Shown here one piece after another: positions 63,496-64,000 of a stretch of 64,000 bases of DNA. Both the position numbers and the translations under genes were made by a program. The stretch lies in assembly GCA_002007465.1 (NCBI GenBank), contig LNAC01000109.1:2303781-2367780 (forward strand), given 5' to 3'. The notes below the pieces were generated by a model that was not told the DNA's origin, did no database searches, and saw nothing but the letters and a program-made list of their open reading frames with translations. Position 1 is the first letter of the stretch, and the number at the start of each line of letters is the position of its first letter. This DNA is from Ailurus styani. Taxonomy: Eukaryota > Chordata > Mammalia > Carnivora > Ailuridae.

Positions 63496-63935
63496 CCAAG
63501 TTAGTCTGGAAGGTGAGGCAGTGGAGGCAGAGGGTGACTGCGGGCGGGACTGGGGAAGGAAAAAGGGAAGGGCTTGTTTTATTGTTTTAACCTTTGAACT
63601 TCACTGCGTACCTTAAAAAAATGTTTTATTATAGAAAGTTTCAGAGTATAATGAAAGTAAGGAGAACAGTATCGTGAGCCCCCACGTACCCACTACCCAG
63701 CTTTGGAAGTACTAACATCATCATACCCTCTTAATTTTCCAGCACATGGAGGTATTGTATATTAAGATAAATATAATGAAAATAAAATAAAATGCCCAAG
63801 CTGGACCACTGAACTATGGAGGTAAAACCTTAGGGACAGCGCCCAGGGATCTGCATTTTAATAAGCATTTTGGTATGTGGGGAGCTGGGGAAGGTTCCTC
63901 ATAGTTGGGGGCATCACTGGGCTCTCTCTGCCTCT
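63496..63935. other. Old L1-like and unassigned intergenic sequence
   Basis: 'GTTTTATTATAGAAAGTTTCAGAG' and 'CGTACCCACTACCCAGCTTTG' suggest very old L1 3' sequence in antisense orientation. No gene was seen. Confidence 0.45.
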
Positions 63936-63949
63936 GACTAGCCCTTACT

Positions 63950-64000
63950 GGCCGCCGCCTTCTCCTTCTCCTTCTTCTCCTCCTCCTCCTCCCCCGCTCC
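63950..64000. repeat. (CTC/TTC)n pyrimidine tract at the window edge
   Basis: GCCGCCGCC is followed by CTT/CTC triplets to the end. The rise in GC may mark the approach to the next CpG island (expected BCL7B), but no coding sequence is present here. Confidence 0.6.

Overview
This window is nuclear DNA of a placental mammal of the order Carnivora, most likely a mustelid (ferret, mink, marten or otter type). Two spliced protein genes lie on the + strand, MLXIPL (ChREBP) and then TBL2. They are surrounded by about 33 copies of the tRNA-Lys-derived carnivore SINE (Can-SINE). The young copies share a diagnostic head (GTGGGTTAAAGCCTCTG) and a CTACTTGTGATCTCT segment that I associate with mustelids. 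MLXIPL next to TBL2 is the conserved order of the Williams-Beuren region (human 7q11.23, where both genes read the opposite way). BCL7B would be expected just beyond the right edge and VPS37D far beyond the left.

Layout. Positions 1-9,100 are intergenic and full of repeats: LTR relics, old L1 3' ends and a dense SINE cluster at 3.0-7.8 kb. At 9.9-10.4 kb an isolated GC-rich block holds a CCAAT box, a ChoRE-like element, a CACGTG E-box, an HNF4-type DR1, a TATA-like box and a perfect splice donor. This is the expected structure of MLXIPL exon 1b, the alternative first exon of ChREBP-beta. Positions 10.4-23.1 kb hold more repeats and no coding sequence. MLXIPL exon 1a lies in a CpG island at 23.15-23.7 kb. 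The 17 coding exons join in frame into an 855-residue protein ending at 40,969, with a poly(A) signal at 41,622. The 41.65-46.45 kb spacer is repeat-rich. TBL2 starts at 46,804 in a second CpG island, preceded by a 31-bp GC-box tandem array, and has seven coding exons ending at 51,197 (446 residues). The rest is L2, SINE, LTR and L1 debris, and the last 70 bases turn pyrimidine-rich.

What the genes do. MLXIPL encodes the glucose-responsive bHLH-leucine zipper factor that pairs with MLX to drive glycolytic and lipogenic genes. TBL2 encodes an ER-anchored WD40 protein linked to PERK signalling. They are neighbours by conserved synteny and I see no evidence of co-regulation.

Limits: exon borders come from splice consensus, reading-frame continuity and recall of the mammalian proteins. 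Repeat family names are from memory. Transcription starts, the TBL2 poly(A) site and all regulatory sites are predictions. I found no prokaryote-like system, CRISPR array or operon.
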